From Anadara kagoshimensis (lineage: Eukaryota > Mollusca > Bivalvia > Arcoida > Arcidae): a stretch of DNA of 64,000 nt. Below are positions 63,301 to 64,000 of the stretch, piece after piece. The notes under the pieces are model-generated. The model made no database searches and had not been told where the DNA came from. It worked only from the letters and a program-made list of their open reading frames with translations. The DNA lies in the NCBI GenBank assembly GCA_021292105.1, contig CM037873.1, positions 12,191,489-12,255,488 on the forward strand, in the 5' to 3' direction. The position numbers were made by a program, and so were the translations under genes. Numbering within the stretch: the first letter of the stretch is position 1; every line of letters starts with the position of its first letter.

Positions 63301-63770
63301 TTTGATTGCTAGAGACAAAAATTTACAATTTTCCACATATTGATAAAAACTTACCAGTATACTCAAGTTTAATGAGAAAAGGACCAAACACTATGACTAT
63401 TCATAAACTTTTTCAAAGATGAGAATCCACAAAAACATAATCCATCCTGTTCAAGTGAATTCAAACAAATTTAACATGCTATATAACAAGCAACATTGAC
63501 ACTTTTAGACTATCTAATATAAAAAAAGACATATTTATTACATTTTCGATTACGTGAAAACCAAAAAAGCTTTAAATATTCTTTAGCATTGGACGAAAAT
63601 TTGTTAATACCATACACTAAACGGAAAAATTCCTGTTGTACTCTGTACAGGTGAAATGAACAAATATGAAATAAGTGGTAGGTCAATATTACCGTTAGAT
63701 GTGTCTTTTGTGTGTCTGTCAAAATATTACTCCATGTATCAACACTTAGGACATCTCTGAATATGTGAGG
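36027..63770 (-). CDS. NFRKB, INO80 chromatin-remodelling complex subunit (23 coding exons seen; 5' end outside window)
   Basis: Exons (minus): 63693-63770, 63227-63282, 62959-63026, 61628-61755, 60698-60813, 60138-60208, 59347-59472, 58631-58782, 58047-58146, 57228-57455, 56005-56110, 53868-53994, 52623-52811, 51939-51999, 48933-49107, 48099-48205, 47406-47529, 46675-46748, 44917-45337, 43364-43858, 42393-42611, 37150-37501, 36027-36519. All borders are GT-AG and the phases chain. About 1,355 codons, against roughly 1,300 aa for human NFRKB. Segments such as GYESVVGPVKGVY, KAREHALLVSTRPSFVTIL and GALDRLHSEKDPCVKYD match human NFRKB strongly. It is nuclear; known roles are as a metazoan INO80 subunit and as the inhibitory partner of the deubiquitinase UCHL5. 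The first ~45 residues lie beyond 64 kb. Three apparent single-base shifts (one in exon 57228-57455, two in 52623-52811) break the frame. Every other exon and splice site is intact, so assembly error is likelier than a pseudogene. The ORF ends TGA TAG. Confidence 0.93.
37625..37940 (-). mobile_element. tRNA-derived SINE in an NFRKB intron
   Basis: On the minus strand the head reads GTGGTAGCTCAGTTGGTAGT (A box) and GTGGGTTCAAACCCCG (B box). The body includes GGTTCTTTCGGATGGGAAC and ends in the shared block TCAAGAATATTTCACTTCTT...GAGACG (plus strand). Related to the repeat at 57664-57975. Confidence 0.8.
38488..42392 (-). repeat. 113-bp satellite, about 34 units, derived from an NFRKB exon-intron boundary
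   Basis: On the minus strand each unit holds AACCTAACACAGCCCAGAAC, then ACCTACTTCAG followed by GTACATTAAAATCTG and about 60 bp of intron. The true exon (42393-42611) ends AACTTAACACAGCCCAGAAC, then ACCTACTTCAG|gtacatt, directly abutting the array. Thus the last ~45 bp of the exon, its 5' splice site and the start of the intron were duplicated and amplified. Variants (GTGCGGTTCATAG, CCTTAAGTAGG) recur in order with a ~795-bp higher-order spacing (39576 and 40371). One unit near 41425-41460 has a 44-bp partial duplication. Only the first donor gives an open frame into exon 37150-37501. Confidence 0.95.
42856..43168. mobile_element. MITE family A, copy 2
   Basis: Ends CAAACAACACAGACCTGTCC and GGACAGGTCAATGTTGTTTG are inverted, with inner GGAGGGTCTAC as in the copy at 5155-5390. 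It lies in the NFRKB intron between exons 42393-42611 and 43364-43858. Confidence 0.8.
45406..45529. mobile_element. Small MITE (family D, copy 2)
   Basis: Begins CAGTCAAACCTGCCTTAAAG and ends GACAGGTTTGAC. It is a shorter and more decayed relative of 30954-31131. Confidence 0.7.
45591..46506. mobile_element. Non-autonomous pogo/Tigger-like DNA transposon, ~916 bp
   Basis: Left end CAGTTGACTCTCGTTATCTC; right end GAGATAACGAGATTCAACTG, its near-complement. It is flanked by TA target duplications (45589-45590 and 46507-46508). The interior holds repeats of TTCGAGTTAACAAATTAAA and TTCGAGATATCC, with no transposase frame. CAG ends with a TA target fit the Tc1/mariner-pogo superfamily. Confidence 0.85.
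46675..51999 (-). CDS. NFRKB exons for the second conserved domain
   Basis: Five exons (51939-51999, 48933-49107, 48099-48205, 47406-47529, 46675-46748) encode RTSFVVRATTEDEKVMF, the nearly invariant GYESVVGPVKGVY block, AAARLPNGEGTRGDICELL, DSQFLAPGVSDAQ, KLWIYLHRSRTEEEF and RIHQAHGAAQRAKKSL. This is the best-conserved part of the family and anchors the orthology. All five stay in frame with each other. Confidence 0.95.
48300..48480. mobile_element. SINE-like repeat
   Basis: Shares AGAGTACCCAGAGAAAACCA...CTCACATTAGGATCT...GATGTGATCCGTAAG with copies near 51.5, 51.7 and 54.4 kb. It lies in an NFRKB intron. Confidence 0.65.
49355..51446. mobile_element. 2.1-kb dispersed element with internal tandem array
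   Basis: Begins GAGGGCCATGGGCCTTAACG then CTCACCTGAG, and ends GCCTTTGGCTCAGGTGAGC, an inverted match over CTCACCTGAG. The right part (about 51300-51420) includes GGCCCAGTAGTTTTGGAGGA and GACGGACGGTGATAG, features I recognise from widespread bivalve repeats. No transposase is seen, so it is non-autonomous. Confidence 0.75.
49614..50890. repeat. ~145-bp tandem array inside the element, about 9 units
   Basis: Units contain CCTACAATATTCCAATATAC, AGTTTTTGAGATAATTAACC and ATGACCTTGACCTTTGAACC. Two shorter (~125-bp) units lack the TATCAAAATGATCGTTAGGC segment. Similarity falls toward the right end, where GACCTTGACC blocks continue in decayed form to about 51000. Confidence 0.92.
51590..51765. mobile_element. 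SINE-like repeat
   Basis: GTTTTACACTCCAATCAAGA...AGGATCTGCCTGAGTGGGA...GAGGCAATGTGATCCATAAG is one of the fuller copies of the family that also seeded the 77-bp array. Confidence 0.65.
52623..56110 (-). CDS. NFRKB exons for the winged-helix-like domain
   Basis: Exons 56005-56110, 53868-53994 and 52623-52811 encode FGQHDNFFSLVRDLLCSF, LEEKVREWKESPTSSLNNW, NWVDSVMSALKFLSGD and VPFVDYKERAQQWRWIG. These align with the human NFRKB winged-helix-like domain (about residues 370-495). The last exon is broken: the frame giving DDNLNSF runs into a stop, while the conserved WLANKKDKAS lies one frame over. A second shift is needed before the next exon (RTSFVVRATTEDE). The intron between 53868 and 52811 is ordinary; the one between 56005 and 53994 holds the 77-bp satellite. 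Confidence 0.85.
54290..54495. mobile_element. SINE-like repeat
   Basis: Carries CAGTCAGTTCTGGGACTTAG, CAGAGTATCCACAGAAAATC and GGTGAGATCCCTAAGC, matching other copies of the family in this window. Confidence 0.6.
54563..55925. repeat. 77-bp satellite built from a SINE interior, about 17 units
   Basis: The unit is CAGGCGATCAGTTCAAGGAT, AGAGGAAACTGGAGTGCCTG, GTGAAAATCACAGACCTTTC, TCAAACAAGAATCTGTC; a 74-bp variant lacks the CAC of ATCACAGACC. The array is flanked by the two ends of one SINE copy: TCATGATTCTTTCACTTATA on the left, and CAATTGGGATTTAAACTTAG then GTGTGAGAGATAA on the right. So an internal SINE segment was amplified in place. It lies in the NFRKB intron between 53994 and 56005; frames through it are not coding. 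Confidence 0.93.
56162..56293. repeat. 132-bp near-perfect palindrome (foldback)
   Basis: Arms TAAGAAATGACATTCTGCTC...CAAGGGGTAATGCAA and the inverse TTGCATTACCCCTTG...GAGCAGTAAATGTCATTTCTTA enclose a perfect 16-bp palindrome, GTGCCAAATTTGGCAC (56219-56234). It lies within an NFRKB intron; probably a small foldback element. Confidence 0.88.
57664..57975. mobile_element. SINE-related repeat in an NFRKB intron
   Basis: TCAGGAATATTTCCCTTATATT...GATGTCACCAGCCATAGGTG...AGGGTTCTTTACCTGTCACA parallels the repeat at 37625-37940 block by block. The tRNA-like head is lost or decayed. Confidence 0.6.
59765..59960. mobile_element. SINE-like repeat fragments
   Basis: CACCTAGGTTCAAATCTTAC (a B-box-like motif) and GACAGATCCTAGTATGAGAA match the reverse-oriented family, followed by TAAAACTCCATTACTCCATT, also seen near 22.06 kb. 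Confidence 0.5.
60138..63770 (-). CDS. NFRKB exons for the N-terminal DEUBAD region
   Basis: Six exons encode DVLSVDTWSNILTDTQKTHL, KYLPKFPE, LFEGENFKFGNPL, DGFYSPDISKYSSLC, YYSNLLKEILLSRQ and LLKEAREECG. They align in order with the human DEUBAD domain (about residues 39-156), the part that binds and inhibits UCHL5 within INO80. The conserved FxFGNPL motif is intact. The acidic end (DTSSEEEEY) matches the human acidic patch after the domain. Confidence 0.9.
60875..61285. repeat. Diverged three-copy repeat in an NFRKB intron
   Basis: Three related blocks start near 60878, 60975 and 61148, each with a GTGACCTA-like start, ATGACC, AGCTTTTG, GATCACT and GGCAAGTTTGATGAAGATTG or diverged forms. 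This looks like an old internal array of a decayed dispersed element. Confidence 0.55.
62345..62520. mobile_element. SINE-like repeat
   Basis: GGTGATTATGCCCCAGTCAA...ATTTCACTGATATCAAAG...TGGTGGAGGAAACTGGAA matches the family body near 31.19 kb. Confidence 0.6.
62640..62890. mobile_element. End of a decayed dispersed element
   Basis: TGACCTTGACCTTTCCGATA, then TATGGCCCAGACCG, then a GACGGACGGATGGACGGACA run and CAAACTAGTTTGTGGGGGGT. The composition and ending resemble the remnant at 9345-9720 and the right part of 49355-51446. Confidence 0.5.
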
Positions 63771-64000
63771 CTAAATCAAAAATAAAACATTAATATTAAT
63801 TAAAACAAAGGATAAGTACAAAGGTATGACATTAATGATTAAACTGGTATCAATTATATCAGAAATATATATACACCATTACATGTACTGATTTAATTCA
63901 TCTTTTGACAATTCCATCAAATATTCAAAAGTGTGAATGACAATGCAATCAAGAAATTTTAAATATAAACAAATGATACGAGATATTGATTTTTCATGTC

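Overview
The window is animal nuclear DNA, most likely from a bivalve mollusc. Genes are split by GT-AG introns and the DNA is AT-rich. It is full of tRNA-derived SINE-like repeats, MITEs and internally expanding tandem arrays of a kind common in bivalve genomes. Species cannot be assigned from sequence alone. I see no bacterial operons, CRISPR arrays or viral genes.

Layout: 1-0.9 kb is the end of a dispersed element carrying a 46-bp minisatellite. 4.1-4.6 kb (minus) is a 5' coding exon that looks like a glutaredoxin-domain cysteine-rich (GRXCR-like) protein; its other exons lie outside the window. 5-12.5 kb is gene-poor, with several foldback/MITE elements. 13.6-19.1 kb (minus) is a complete four-exon gene for a 313-residue membrane protein with a signal peptide, a von Willebrand factor A domain with a degraded metal site, a Thr-rich stalk and one membrane helix. 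20.5 kb (minus) is tRNA-Arg(CCU). 20.9-23 kb (plus) is a complete three-exon Ly6/uPAR (three-finger) gene of 135 residues. 24.8-29.7 kb is a 4.9-kb satellite of 39/45-bp units with an 839-bp higher-order period. 30-36 kb has no gene, only repeats. 36.0-63.8 kb (minus) is NFRKB, the INO80 chromatin-remodelling subunit, traced through 23 coding exons from just after its N-terminus to the stop codon; the first exon(s) lie beyond 64 kb.

The genes look functionally unrelated neighbours. NFRKB is nuclear; the vWA and Ly6 proteins enter the secretory pathway.

The most notable feature is repeat birth inside genes. A 113-bp satellite of about 34 units in an NFRKB intron was built from that gene's own exon end plus its 5' splice site. 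A 77-bp satellite in another NFRKB intron was built from the middle of a SINE. A 2.1-kb element with a ~145-bp internal array is inserted inside another SINE. One minisatellite-bearing element occurs at three loci with about 14, 1 and 6 units. NFRKB also needs three small indels to stay in frame, probably assembly errors but worth checking. I did not find a clearly new multi-gene system.
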